Shown: in pieces, positions 1 to 8,637 of the stretch
How the letters are laid out: each line of letters starts with the position of its first letter
Numbering within the stretch: position 1 is the first letter of the stretch
NCBI GenBank assembly: GCA_013001295.1
Contig: JABDMW010000028.1
Coordinates: 1-64,000, forward strand
Length of the DNA: 64,000 nt
Direction of reading: 5' to 3'
Source of the DNA: Hyphomonadaceae bacterium
Lineage (GTDB): Bacteria; Pseudomonadota; Alphaproteobacteria; Caulobacterales; Maricaulaceae
Position numbers and translations under genes: made by a program
The notes under the pieces: generated by a model
What the model saw: only the letters and a program-made list of their open reading frames with translations
Told to the model about the DNA's origin: nothing
Databases searched by the model: none

Positions 1-561
1 GCCAATGTTGAAATCGATGGCGCGAAATTGCCGGATGCTTATCTCAACGGATCGTGGCTTCTGATCATCATTGCCGGCAATGACACGACCCGAAATTCGC
101 TATCAGGTACCTTGCGACTTCTCAAAGAATTCCCCAAAGCAAAGACCGAACTTATCGCCAATCCAGAATTGATCCCCAACATGGTCAATGAAGCTATCCG
201 TATGGTTTCGCCGGTCATGTATATGCGCCGGACCGCCACCAAGGACACGGATATCCGCGGTCAAAAGATCGCTGAAGGGGAAAAGGTCATCATGTATTTC
301 GGGGCTGCCAACCGCGACCCGGAGAAGTTCGAAAATCCGGATATGTTCGATATTCACCGCTCCAATGCCAAGGATCATATCGCCTTTGGCACAGGTGCGC
401 ATGTATGCCTCGGCCAACGGGTCGCCAACATGCAATTGGAGGCCGCTTACCGGCAAATACTCGTGCGTTTCCCTAATATTGAATGGACGGGACAGCAATC
501 AATCGCGCCCAACGGATTCACCCATTCCATCACCTCGCTCATGGTCGATTTAGGCGCGTAA
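1..561 (+). CDS. Cytochrome P450, C-terminal part (5' end outside window)
   Basis: The frame is open from base 1, so the gene starts upstream of the window; about 186 residues are visible. The I-helix oxygen-activation motif AGNDTTRN is followed by the ExxR motif (EAIR) and the haem-binding loop FGTGAHVCLG, whose cysteine (codon 406-408) would be the proximal iron ligand. This establishes a cytosolic bacterial P450 monooxygenase. The substrate cannot be read from this part; the I-helix AGNDTTRN form resembles bacterial P450s acting on sterols, alkanes or terpenes, but that is only a hint. No ferredoxin or reductase gene follows. The next gene, a nucleoside transporter, begins 57 bases later and looks unrelated. 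Confidence 0.93.
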   Translation, partial: ANVEIDGAKLPDAYLNGSWLLIIIAGNDTTRNSLSGTLRLLKEFPKAKTELIANPELIPNMVNEAIRMVSPVMYMRRTATKDTDIRGQKIAEGEKVIMYFGAANRDPEKFENPDMFDIHRSNAKDHIAFGTGAHVCLGQRVANMQLEAAYRQILVRFPNIEWTGQQSIAPNGFTHSITSLMVDLGA

Positions 562-618
562 TTCGCCCTCGCAATTCATCTCAAACTCACCTAAACAGGG
601 TGAAAAGAAATAAGGGGA

Positions 619-1845
619 ATGGGTGTGCTCGACTATATTGGTATTATCGGAATTATCGTGCTTTTGGGCATTGGTTATATCGCGTCGAGCAACCGTAAAG
701 CGATCAATCCCCGGACAATATTCAGCGCCTTGGCCCTGCAATTCGCGATCGCCCTGTTTGTGTTTAAAACCAAGACCGGCGAAAAAACACTGCTCGGCCT
801 GACCAATGGCATCGAGCATGTCCTGAATTACGCCAATTCAGGCATCGGCTTTGTCTTTGGCGGCCTTCAGACCTCTGACAGTATTGGCTTTACGTTTGCC
901 GTTTGGGTCTTGCCAGTGATTATATTCGTCGGCGCCCTCATGACCGTCCTCTTCCATCTTGGCATTATGCAAATGGTGATGCGGGCCTTTGGATTTGTCC
1001 TGCGCCGCATTATTGGCGTCAATGGTGTTGAAGCGCTGGCCGCCAGTATGAATATATTCGTGGGCCAGGACTCGGCACCCTTTGCCGTGCGGCCATATCT
1101 GGCGACCATGCCGAAATCGACGCTCTTCCTGATTATGGTCACCGGCATGGCGACGATTGCAGGGTCAATCCTTGCCGGCTTGATCCAGATGGGCGTCACC
1201 GCTCAATATTTGGTTGTAGCCAGCTTTATGGGTGCACCTGCTGGAATTCTAATGGCAAAGCTCATGATGCCCACCGACCCGGACGAACCGGAATTTGGAC
1301 CCGACAGCGTCAAAATCGAAAACACCAAACACCGCAATGTCATCGAAGCCGCGGCCGTTGGTGCGTCTGAAGGCGTGCAGCTCGCCATCACCATCGGTGC
1401 GATGTTAATCGCCTTTATCTCTTTGATCGCCTTACTTAATGGCATTATCGGCGGTGTCGGCGGCCTGTTCGGTTTTGACAATTGGAGTTTTCAAAACTTT
1501 CTAGGATGGCTGTTCCGCCCGCTGATGACCGTGGTGGGTGTACCATGGGCAGAAGCAGGATTGTCCGGCAGCCTGTTTGGTGAAAAACTGATCCTCAATG
1601 AATTTGTCGCCTATGCCAGCATGGTCGGATTGGGTGAAGGGGCGATGTCGGTCCGGGCTGAAACCATTACAACCATTGCCCTGTGCGGCTTTGCGAATTT
1701 TTCATCCATCGCCATTGTGCTCGGTGGTGTCGGGACGCTCGCCCCGGAACGTCGCGGCGATCTTGCAGCATTCGGAATGAAAGCCGTCCTGGCCGCTTCC
1801 TTAGCCAATCTGCTCAGCGCGGCAATGGTTGGTCTGTTAATCTAG
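619..1845 (+). CDS. nupC: NupC/CNT-family concentrative nucleoside transporter
   Basis: The 408-residue protein is almost wholly hydrophobic, with the CNT family layout: N-terminal helices, a central gate domain and a C-terminal nucleoside-binding domain. Recognisable family signatures are VGQDSAPFAVRPYL (around residue 145-160) and LNEFVAYASM (around 325-335), which line the substrate and ion site. It should import nucleosides driven by a Na+ or H+ gradient. The annotated ATG is only one base after an AGGGG ribosome site; the GTG two codons later (625) sits at a better distance of seven bases, so the true start may be 625. The stop overlaps that of the opposing thymidine kinase gene, so uptake and salvage are neighbours. 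Confidence 0.9.
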   Translation: MGVLDYIGIIGIIVLLGIGYIASSNRKAINPRTIFSALALQFAIALFVFKTKTGEKTLLGLTNGIEHVLNYANSGIGFVFGGLQTSDSIGFTFAVWVLPVIIFVGALMTVLFHLGIMQMVMRAFGFVLRRIIGVNGVEALAASMNIFVGQDSAPFAVRPYLATMPKSTLFLIMVTGMATIAGSILAGLIQMGVTAQYLVVASFMGAPAGILMAKLMMPTDPDEPEFGPDSVKIENTKHRNVIEAAAVGASEGVQLAITIGAMLIAFISLIALLNGIIGGVGGLFGFDNWSFQNFLGWLFRPLMTVVGVPWAEAGLSGSLFGEKLILNEFVAYASMVGLGEGAMSVRAETITTIALCGFANFSSIAIVLGGVGTLAPERRGDLAAFGMKAVLAASLANLLSAAMVGLLI

Positions 1846-2429
1846 TCGGGCTTTTTTGGCGTTCCGGATTTCCAGTGTTTGCGGCACACGGACGCGTAGA
1901 CATCATCGCCACCGATCACGACTTGCGTGCCCTCTTTGACAGCCGTGCCGTCGCCGTCCATGCGCAGCACCATATTGGCTTTTCGTCCGCACCAACAAAT
2001 CGTGCGAATCTCTCGTAGCGTATCGGCGACGGCTAAAAGAGCTCCACTACCTGGGAATAGTTCACCGCGAAAATCCGTTCGTAACCCATAACAAATTACC
2101 GGAATGCTTAATTCATCGGTCACGCGGGATAGCTGCCAGACCTGATCTTTGCTCAAGAATTGCGCTTCATCAATCATCACGCAATTCAGCTTTTGTTCCC
2201 CATGGCGCTCGGCAATCATCTCATACACATTTGAATCAGAAGCAAAAACATCGGCTTCCCTATCAAGCCCAATCCGCGACGCAATATGTCCCTGCCCGGC
2301 CCGATCATCAATCGCCGCTGTGAGGAGCATGGTGGTCATACCCTGTTCCATATAGTTATGGCTCGCCTGCAATAATACGGTCGATTTGCCAGCATTCATC
2401 GCCGAATAACTAAAATAAAGCTTGGCCAA
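1842..2429 (-). CDS. tdk: Thymidine kinase (type II, zinc-binding)
   Basis: The 195-residue protein phosphorylates thymidine to dTMP with ATP in the cytosolic pyrimidine salvage pathway. It starts with the P-loop SAMNAGKS (residues 9-16), carries the Walker-B-like DEAQF motif in the middle, the lasso region YGLRTDFRGELF, and the structural zinc cysteines CWC and CRKH near the C terminus. Length is normal for type II thymidine kinases. It converges on the nucleoside transporter gene, and the two stop codons share the palindrome CTAG at 1842-1845. Confidence 0.96.
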   Translation of the reverse strand: MAKLYFSYSAMNAGKSTVLLQASHNYMEQGMTTMLLTAAIDDRAGQGHIASRIGLDREADVFASDSNVYEMIAERHGEQKLNCVMIDEAQFLSKDQVWQLSRVTDELSIPVICYGLRTDFRGELFPGSGALLAVADTLREIRTICWCGRKANMVLRMDGDGTAVKEGTQVVIGGDDVYASVCRKHWKSGTPKKPD

Positions 2430-2509
2430 ATGGACCCCCGAATCTTGTTATTGGCGAATCCTAGCGTGTGCAAAGATTCGGGGCAATGGAGTGAAGAAGA
2501 GGAATTAAG

Positions 2510-2977
2510 TTAATTACTATTTGAACTCGTATGATCTGACACGATCAGCCATTTGCCGCCGCGTTTTTCGAATAACAGAGTAAAGAGACCGCCGGGATTG
2601 TCTTTTTCGCGCTTCAGCGACCAGCGGCCGAACACTTGCGCGTATTTTGGCGACAGGACTTTGATTTCGAGATCAGTAAAGGACAATTCGCCCATGGTGG
2701 CTTTGTCGGGATAGCGGGTTTTATAGCCGTCGAGTGTCGCTTGCCAACCGCGATTGATATTGCCGGCGGAGGCAAACCGAAGCTCTTCCGATTTCCAATA
2801 ATCTTCCATGAAGGCATCGATGTCGCCGCGGTTCCACGCGGCGTCCTGGGTTTTCAATACATTTGTGATGTCAGCTTTGATTTTGGCTTTATCGAAAGTG
2901 GCTTCACCTTGCCCACATGCAATCAACGTCCCCGCCATCAATACGGTTGCTAAAACTGTTTTTGATTTTGAAATCAT
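2510..2977 (-). CDS. Small lipoprotein with SnoaL/DUF4440-like (NTF2-fold) domain
   Basis: The start at 2977 is chosen because GGAGGA lies at 2984-2989 just ahead of it and because it gives a clean lipoprotein signal: basic n-region (MISKSKT), hydrophobic core and lipobox LIAC. The mature part, about 130 residues, has the NTF2-like pattern of a DUF4440 protein (AAWNRGDIDAFMEDYW, then FGRWSL and GKWLIVSDH), so it is probably an outer-membrane-anchored or periplasmic binding or enzyme domain of unknown substrate. A longer reading frame upstream begins inside a palindromic repeat and is an artefact. It stands alone, downstream of and divergent from nothing obvious. Confidence 0.85.
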   Translation of the reverse strand: MISKSKTVLATVLMAGTLIACGQGEATFDKAKIKADITNVLKTQDAAWNRGDIDAFMEDYWKSEELRFASAGNINRGWQATLDGYKTRYPDKATMGELSFTDLEIKVLSPKYAQVFGRWSLKREKDNPGGLFTLLFEKRGGKWLIVSDHTSSNSN

Positions 2978-3050
2978 GCCCGTTCCTCCAAGTGAGGGTT
3001 TACCACACAAGAAACCGGTTGGGAAATCCCCGAATAAACACGCGTTCCGT

Positions 3051-3076
3051 TCATCCCCGCGGAGGCGGGGATCCAT
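3051..3076 (-). repeat. REP-like palindromic repeat, copy 1
   Basis: The core is an 8-bp perfect stem, ATCCCCGC at 3053-3060 and GCGGGGAT at 3065-3072, with loop GGAG. The flanks (TCA and CCAT) match copy 2 in inverted orientation. This is the short palindrome that, when translated, gives the 'MDPRLRGD' or 'SPRRRGS' strings commonly seen in alphaproteobacterial mis-annotations. Confidence 0.85.
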
Positions 3077-3165
3077 TTTAATGTCTCAATGAGTTAGCGG
3101 GTTCAGAAGGAAACCGAGAAAGATGAGTGTGGTTTAACAACAACCGGTTGGCTGAAAAATTCCAG

Positions 3166-3191
3166 ATGGATCCCCGCCGTCGCGGGGATGA
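3166..3191 (+). repeat. REP-like palindromic repeat, copy 2
   Basis: The stem ATCCCCGC (3170-3177) pairs with GCGGGGAT (3182-3189) around loop CGTC. It lies about 90 bases from copy 1 in opposite orientation, between ettA and the lipoprotein gene. The compensating flanks ATGG...GATGA are shared with copy 1. In RNA it would form a stable hairpin just downstream of ettA and may protect or end that transcript. Confidence 0.85.
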
Positions 3192-3207
3192 GCGGAAGGA
3201 AAAAACC

Positions 3208-4854
3208 TTAGCGTTCGAACTTCATGAATTTGAGTTTGCGCGGCAGGTCGGCATCCGGGCCGAGACGGCGTTTCTTGTCTTCGATATAATCCGAGAATCC
3301 GCCTTCGAACCATTCCACATGGCTGTCACCTTCAAACGCCAGAATATGCGTGGCAATCCGGTCGAGGAAGAAGCGATCATGGGAAATGATCACGGCACAG
3401 CCGGCGAAATGCTCGAGCGCATCTTCGAGCGCGGACAGGGTTTCCATATCCAGATCATTGGTCGGCTCATCGAGTAGCAGCAAGTTAGATGGCTTGGTCA
3501 GCATTTTCGCCAAATGTACGCGGTTGCGTTCACCGCCCGAGAGCTTGCCGACGTTCTTTTGCTGGTCCGTGCCTTTGAAATTAAACGCCCCGACATAGGC
3601 GCGGCTGTTCATTTCGCGTTTACCGAGGGCCAACACATCAACACCACCCGTGATTTCTTCCCAGACATTTTTAGTTGGGTCGAGGGCATCACGGCTTTGA
3701 TCGACATAGCCAAGTTGGACGGTCTCACCGACCTTAAACGTGCCTGCATCCGGTTGTTCTGTACCGGTGATCATTTTGAATAATGTTGTTTTACCGGCAC
3801 CATTTGGACCGATCACACCGACGATACCGCCCGGCGGCAAGCGGAAACTGAGATCTTTGATCAGGAGTTTCTCTTCAAATCCTTTGGTGATCTTGTCGGC
3901 TTCGACGACAACATTGCCAAGACGGGGGCCCACCGGAATGCGTATTTCCGCAACGGTGACTTTTTCGGTTTCGGCTGCATCGCGCATGGCTTCATAGGAT
4001 TTAATCCGCGCTTTTGATTTCGCCTGACGGGCTTTCGGGTTGGAGCGGATCCAGTCGAGCTCGCGCTTAAGGGCCCGTTCTTTGGCGTCGCCCGAGCGGC
4101 CCTCATGTTCCATCCGCTTGTGCTTGGCCGCCAACCATGATGAATAATTGCCTTCATGAGGCAAGCCTTTGCCGCGATCGAGTTCCAAGGTCCAACTCGT
4201 GATATTGTCGAGGAAATAGCGATCATGGGTGATCAAAATAATCGCACCTGAATAATTGATCAGATAGTTTTCGAGCCAAGCCACTGTTTCGGCGTCCAAA
4301 TGGTTGGTTGGTTCGTCCATCAACAGCAGGTCAGGTTTGGATAGCAAGAGCTGACAAATCGCGACACGGCGGGCTTCACCGCCGGAAAGATTGTCAACGG
4401 GCCAGTCTTTTGGCGGACAACGCAGGGCCTGCATGGCCATTTCAATTTTACTATCGATATCCCAGGCATCCCGCGCATCGACTTCTTCCTGCAGGCGGGT
4501 CATCTCGTCCATGGTCTCTTCCGAGTAATTCATGGCGAGTTCGTTATAGCGGTCAAAGATTTGCTTATCTTCACAGCCAACAATCACATTGCCCCAGACA
4601 TTTTTGTCCGTATCCAGGCGCGGTTCCTGGGGCAGATAGCCAACCTTCGTGCCTTCGGCGGCCCAATGTTCGCCTGAGACATCTTGGTCGAGGCCTGCCA
4701 TGATTTTCAAGAGAGTCGACTTACCGGAACCATTAACGCCAACCATGCCGATTTTGGCATCCGGGTAGAATGACAAATGAATGTTTTCCAGAATGGTCTT
4801 ATTGCCGAACTTTTTCGTCAGGCCTTGCATATGATAGATGAATTGACGTGCCAC
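3208..4854 (-). CDS. ettA: Energy-dependent translational throttle protein EttA (ABC-F ATPase)
   Basis: This 548-residue soluble protein has two ABC ATPase domains and no membrane segments. Domain 1 has Walker A GVNGSGKST, signature LSGGEARR and Walker B LLMDEPTNHLD; domain 2 has GPNGAGKTT, LSGGERNR and LLLDEPTNDLD. The inter-domain arm contains GNYSSWLAAK and the C terminus ends in a basic LPRKLKFMKFER tail, both typical of EttA rather than Uup or YheS. EttA binds the ribosomal E site and gates the first elongation steps according to the ATP/ADP ratio. The gene is monocistronic, with REP palindromes after it. Confidence 0.94.
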   Translation of the reverse strand: MARQFIYHMQGLTKKFGNKTILENIHLSFYPDAKIGMVGVNGSGKSTLLKIMAGLDQDVSGEHWAAEGTKVGYLPQEPRLDTDKNVWGNVIVGCEDKQIFDRYNELAMNYSEETMDEMTRLQEEVDARDAWDIDSKIEMAMQALRCPPKDWPVDNLSGGEARRVAICQLLLSKPDLLLMDEPTNHLDAETVAWLENYLINYSGAIILITHDRYFLDNITSWTLELDRGKGLPHEGNYSSWLAAKHKRMEHEGRSGDAKERALKRELDWIRSNPKARQAKSKARIKSYEAMRDAAETEKVTVAEIRIPVGPRLGNVVVEADKITKGFEEKLLIKDLSFRLPPGGIVGVIGPNGAGKTTLFKMITGTEQPDAGTFKVGETVQLGYVDQSRDALDPTKNVWEEITGGVDVLALGKREMNSRAYVGAFNFKGTDQQKNVGKLSGGERNRVHLAKMLTKPSNLLLLDEPTNDLDMETLSALEDALEHFAGCAVIISHDRFFLDRIATHILAFEGDSHVEWFEGGFSDYIEDKKRRLGPDADLPRKLKFMKFER

Positions 4855-4947
4855 GGGCGGCTCCCAAATTAAGTTTGCGCACTAATGCAATGAGCGCCCT
4901 CCGATTGCAAGTCCGTCCTGCCTCAAATGTGCATTATTTTACGGGTT

Positions 4948-6168
4948 TTAGGGTTTTTCCCAGTCGCTGAAATGTTCAGCAATGCCCCGGAACATTTCAA
5001 TGTTGCGAGCCATATGACCGCCCTGGACTTTATCTTCGTCAAGAAATTCCCGGTGGGCTGCATTCTTTGCAATCACGACACCGGCTTTCGGGTTGATATA
5101 GATATATTGCCCATATACACCGACTGCGAAAAACTCGCCGTCTGCATTGACCGGTACCCACCATTGATAGCCGTATCCGGGTGGAAACCCTTCAACATCG
5201 AGCGGAGCCGTATTGGCCGTCGATGCGGCAACCCAGTCAGCGGGGATGATCTCGACGCCATCCCGCATACCGTTATTTCTGAACAGTTCGCCGAACAACG
5301 CATAGTCACGCGTACGCATATTTAGCCCGCCCAAGGCAAAGGCATTCCCGTCACCGTCGGTCGTGTAAAACGCGTCCGCGCCTGCACCCATTTTTGACCA
5401 GAGTTTCTCAATGAAATACGCTTGCAGGGATTTACCGGTCGCCCCGCGCAGCACCATCGAGATCACATGGGTATCGATAGACACATACAGGCGACCACTG
5501 CCCGGCTCGCGTGCCCGGATCTTGATCGACGCGGCGAAATCATCCAGGGATTGCCCGAGCGCCAGCGCCCGCCCCATTTTGTTGATGTCCGAATTGGGAT
5601 CGAGATAATCTTCATTAAATTCAACGCCTGACGCCATATTGAGTACATTGCGCAGTGTCGCGCCTTCATAGGCGGAGCCTTTCAAGAGCGGTACATAATC
5701 TGTGACCTGATCATCAAGGCTTTTAATGGCGCCCTCTTTCAAAGCAACGCCAATGAGCGCCGAAACAAAAGACTTCGACATCGACCAGGAAATACGCGTG
5801 TCTTCCGCCCCTGTCCCTAAAAAATAGTCCTCATAGACAATGGTGCCGTCTTTCACGACAACCATGGCCGTGGTTTTTGTATCCAGCATCACGTCTTCGA
5901 TGCTTTCGCTTTCGCCGCGATAGACGAAAGTTCCCGGCAAACGCTGCAGGTCGACCGGCCAGATGTGTTTTTCTCCAGAAATCGGTAAGGGAGATGAAAA
6001 TAGCGCCTCGTCCATATTGGAAAAATTGTGAACGATTTTGTCTGCGTCAAACAGGGAATTGACGGTGGCGAGACGTTGCAGACTTTTGAAATTGAGTGCG
6101 ATCAGCACGCCAACCGCAACGAAAACGATCAACAAGAATTTGACAATTTTAGACAATATGACCGCCAT
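4948..6168 (-). CDS. Serine hydrolase of the beta-lactamase/class C family, membrane-anchored
   Basis: The 406-residue protein begins with one hydrophobic segment (about residues 8-26) that would anchor or export it. The catalytic SxxK tetrad SMSK is at Ser129-Lys132, a tyrosine motif YVSIDTH comes midway, and a GVYGQYIYI stretch near the C terminus corresponds to the third (H/K-x-G) motif. These fit esterase or 6-aminohexanoate-dimer-hydrolase-like members rather than true beta-lactamases. Its start lies 20 bases inside the end of the upstream Gfo/Idh gene, so the two are probably translated from one mRNA. The natural substrate is unknown. Confidence 0.87.
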   Translation of the reverse strand: MAVILSKIVKFLLIVFVAVGVLIALNFKSLQRLATVNSLFDADKIVHNFSNMDEALFSSPLPISGEKHIWPVDLQRLPGTFVYRGESESIEDVMLDTKTTAMVVVKDGTIVYEDYFLGTGAEDTRISWSMSKSFVSALIGVALKEGAIKSLDDQVTDYVPLLKGSAYEGATLRNVLNMASGVEFNEDYLDPNSDINKMGRALALGQSLDDFAASIKIRAREPGSGRLYVSIDTHVISMVLRGATGKSLQAYFIEKLWSKMGAGADAFYTTDGDGNAFALGGLNMRTRDYALFGELFRNNGMRDGVEIIPADWVAASTANTAPLDVEGFPPGYGYQWWVPVNADGEFFAVGVYGQYIYINPKAGVVIAKNAAHREFLDEDKVQGGHMARNIEMFRGIAEHFSDWEKP

Positions 6169-7066
6169 CTATTTGCAAGGCCATTTCCAACGCGTTCAAT
6201 CCGGCCCGGCCCGGTACCGCGATCGGCTCGTCATCTAGGATCGAACGGGTAAATGCATCAGTGGCCGCGCCAAGACTATCACTTGCCATGGGATTGTCCG
6301 AAAAATTTGGGTCAAAATCGAATCCGGTTGTATTTTCAAACGTCTTATTGACGAAATCGATGATCAATTCTCCGCTCGGATAGGTAATATGGGTGATCCG
6401 CTTTTGGGCCGGTTCGGCGCGGCTGGCCTCGAAATGGGCTTTACATCCATTTGAGAATTCCAGATCTGCGTGGGCCTTATCCGGCGTCAGTGAATAAACA
6501 GATTTCGATCCGCCGACAACACGTTGTGGCGTTTCCCCCATCAACCACATGACCATATCCAGATCATGGGTCATCAGATCCAGGGTGACAGAAACGTCCG
6601 TTCCGCGATTTGATCTTGTCCCGAACCGGAGCGAATGAATAGCAACCGGTTTTTCGGGCGCTTTGTCCAGACCAATTGCTTTTGCGACAAAACGTTCCTG
6701 ATGGCCGACCTGTAAAACAAGATCTTTCTCGTCCGCGAGCCTTATCATGGCACGAGCCGTTTGCAAATTGGCGGCTATCGGCTTTTCAACCAGGACATGA
6801 CGCCCGGCCCGAAGCGCCGCGACCGAGATCGGACCGTGATGAATTGCCGGGCAGGCAACGATTATTGCGTCGACGCCCGACAAGAGTTGGTTATAATTAT
6901 CAAAAGCGCGGGTTTGGTGTTTTTTCGCCGCGGCACGAACGCGCTCAGGATCAGTGTCAAATATTCCGATAAATTCATGTCTGGGATGGGCGGCACATTT
7001 GCTGGCGTGGTAATTGCCAAACACGCCGGCACCAATCACGCCAATTTTAAGTGGGGTTTCGCTCAT
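6149..7066 (-). CDS. Gfo/Idh/MocA-family NAD(P)-dependent oxidoreductase
   Basis: The 305-residue protein starts with a Rossmann nucleotide-binding loop (GVIGAGVFGNYH) and has the family lysine motif VEKPIA around residue 93-98, used in sugar or polyol oxidation. The C-terminal half has the beta-sheet substrate domain. AGAGGAA lies at a good distance before the ATG. Family members act on myo-inositol, sugar-nucleotides or related polyols; nothing here fixes the substrate. It is the first gene of a two-gene unit with the serine hydrolase, overlapping it by 20 bases. Confidence 0.87.
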   Translation of the reverse strand: MSETPLKIGVIGAGVFGNYHASKCAAHPRHEFIGIFDTDPERVRAAAKKHQTRAFDNYNQLLSGVDAIIVACPAIHHGPISVAALRAGRHVLVEKPIAANLQTARAMIRLADEKDLVLQVGHQERFVAKAIGLDKAPEKPVAIHSLRFGTRSNRGTDVSVTLDLMTHDLDMVMWLMGETPQRVVGGSKSVYSLTPDKAHADLEFSNGCKAHFEASRAEPAQKRITHITYPSGELIIDFVNKTFENTTGFDFDPNFSDNPMASDSLGAATDAFTRSILDDEPIAVPGRAGLNALEMALQIDGGHIV

Positions 7067-7176
7067 CTGAACTGATTCCTCTGATTTCGGCTATTAACCT
7101 CTATTCGTACGACGTATTCAAGTGTTAGATCATTCATAACCCATTTCAATTAGTTGCACTTTAACCGGAGAATTCC

Positions 7177-8196
7177 ATGTCCCTGACTTCACGAAACGTA
7201 AATCTAAAATCCATTCCAGATGGAATGCCGACCTTAGACAACTTTGAAATCGTAAATGTCGACGTCGTGCCTGCGAAAGACGGCGAAATTACCGTGCGCA
7301 ATCACTGGATGAGCGTGGACCCGTATATGCGTGGACGCATGACTGGCATTAAATCCTACGCAGATCCTTTTGTCGTTGGCGAAGTGATGACGGGCGGTGC
7401 CGTTGGTGAAATCATTCACTCCGGTCATCCAGATTTTGCGGTCGGCGATCAGGTTGTCCACATGAATGGATGGCGCGAAGTCTTCACGGATAATGTCGAC
7501 ACTATGAAAGCCATGGGTTTACGCAAGATCGATACGAGGATGATCCCCGCTCAAGCCTATCTCGGAATTGCCGGAATGCCCGGGTTAACGGCCTATGCGG
7601 GCCTGTATAAAGTCGGTGAATTTGAACCCGGGAATACCGTCCTTGTGTCCGGTGCAGCGGGCGCTGTTGGGTCCGTTGTTTGCCAATTAGCCAAGGCAGA
7701 TGGGGGTAAAGTGATCGGTCTGGCGGGCAGTGATGACAAGTGCAAATGGCTCGAATCACATGGTGTTGATTCGGCAATAAACTACAAAACCACTGAAAAT
7801 TTGAGCAAATCCATCGCAAAAGCTGCACCCAATGGAATCGACGTTTATTTCGAAAATGTAGGCGGCGCGGCATTAGAAGCGGCGATTAATAACATGGCTA
7901 TGTTTGGCCGTATCGCTGCATGTGGGATGATTTCACAATACAATAACGCGGCTCCGGAGCCAGGCCCATCTAACCTCGTCAATATTGTCGCTAAGTCGCT
8001 GAAAATACAGGGTTTTATCGTTACTAATTACCAAAATTATGCTGCGGAATACGTGACAAAACTCGGCCAGCTCATGGCAGCTGGCAAGATCAAAAGTGAA
8101 GAGACAATTGAAGACGGAATTGACAACGCCGGTACAGCATTCTTGCGTTTATTCTCTGGCGACAAGCAAGGCAAGATGTTGGTGAAACTTACATAA
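7177..8196 (+). CDS. Zinc-independent medium-chain NADP-dependent oxidoreductase (CurA/PTGR-like)
   Basis: The 339-residue protein has the Rossmann motif SGAAGAVGSVV (around residue 158-168) and the YFENVGG segment typical of the leukotriene B4 dehydrogenase / curcumin reductase branch of medium-chain reductases. It lacks the zinc-ligand pattern of alcohol dehydrogenases. The expected reaction is NADPH-dependent reduction of an activated carbon-carbon double bond in an enone. ACCGGAG precedes the ATG. It is a single gene, divergent from the Gfo/Idh unit across 110 bases. Confidence 0.9.
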   Translation: MSLTSRNVNLKSIPDGMPTLDNFEIVNVDVVPAKDGEITVRNHWMSVDPYMRGRMTGIKSYADPFVVGEVMTGGAVGEIIHSGHPDFAVGDQVVHMNGWREVFTDNVDTMKAMGLRKIDTRMIPAQAYLGIAGMPGLTAYAGLYKVGEFEPGNTVLVSGAAGAVGSVVCQLAKADGGKVIGLAGSDDKCKWLESHGVDSAINYKTTENLSKSIAKAAPNGIDVYFENVGGAALEAAINNMAMFGRIAACGMISQYNNAAPEPGPSNLVNIVAKSLKIQGFIVTNYQNYAAEYVTKLGQLMAAGKIKSEETIEDGIDNAGTAFLRLFSGDKQGKMLVKLT

Positions 8197-8302
8197 AACC
8201 CAATAAAACCGCAGTCTTTAACCTTCCATTAACCAGTTTTATCGCCATATGCTTACACAGTTTCACCCAAGAGGGGCGAAACAACAGTACAGGGAGATAC
8301 CC

Positions 8303-8569
8303 ATGAATAAAAAAGATCTAGTCGGTGCACTGGCATCACAATGCGACTGCACACAAGCACAAGCTGGCGAATTTGTTGACGCATTTGCATCAACTGTCGT
8401 TGCTGAACTTAAGCGCGGCAATGAAGTAAATTTGCCAGGTTTTGGTAAGTTCATTGCGAAGCATCGCCCTTCACGTCAAATGCGCAACCCGGCAACTGGT
8501 GAGCAAATGATGAGCAAGGCGAAAACTTCTGCTCAATTTAAACCATCTATTGGCCTTAAAGACCTTTAG
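8303..8569 (+). CDS. hup: HU-family histone-like DNA-binding protein
   Basis: The start at 8303 follows AGGGAG (8291-8296) and gives an 88-residue protein of normal HU length. It begins MNKKDLVGAL and carries the DNA-binding beta-arm signature, here as GFGKFIAKHRPSRQMRNPATG. HU bends DNA and compacts the nucleoid. A longer in-frame extension to 8249 has no ribosome site and is rejected. The two cysteines in CDCTQAQ near the N terminus are less usual for HU. Confidence 0.95.
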   Translation: MNKKDLVGALASQCDCTQAQAGEFVDAFASTVVAELKRGNEVNLPGFGKFIAKHRPSRQMRNPATGEQMMSKAKTSAQFKPSIGLKDL

Positions 8570-8590
8570 TCGGATTTAAATAAAGTCTAA

Positions 8591-8637
8591 AAGCCGGCCC
8601 GTTTTGTAAGGATTATCCTGCAAGCGCGGCCGGTTTT
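8591..8637 (+). terminator. Possible hairpin terminator after hup
   Basis: GCCGGCCC near 8593-8600 can pair with GCGGCCGG near 8626-8633, followed by TTTTT. A smaller hairpin, AGGATTATCCT, lies in the loop. The loop is long and the 3' arm is inside the end of the opposing DAHP synthase gene, so this is a weak call. Confidence 0.3.

Noticed and set aside
2978-3076. N-terminal extension of the lipoprotein reading frame to 3076
   Set aside because: It begins inside a REP-like palindrome, and the internal ATG at 2977 has a strong ribosome site and a proper lipoprotein signal.
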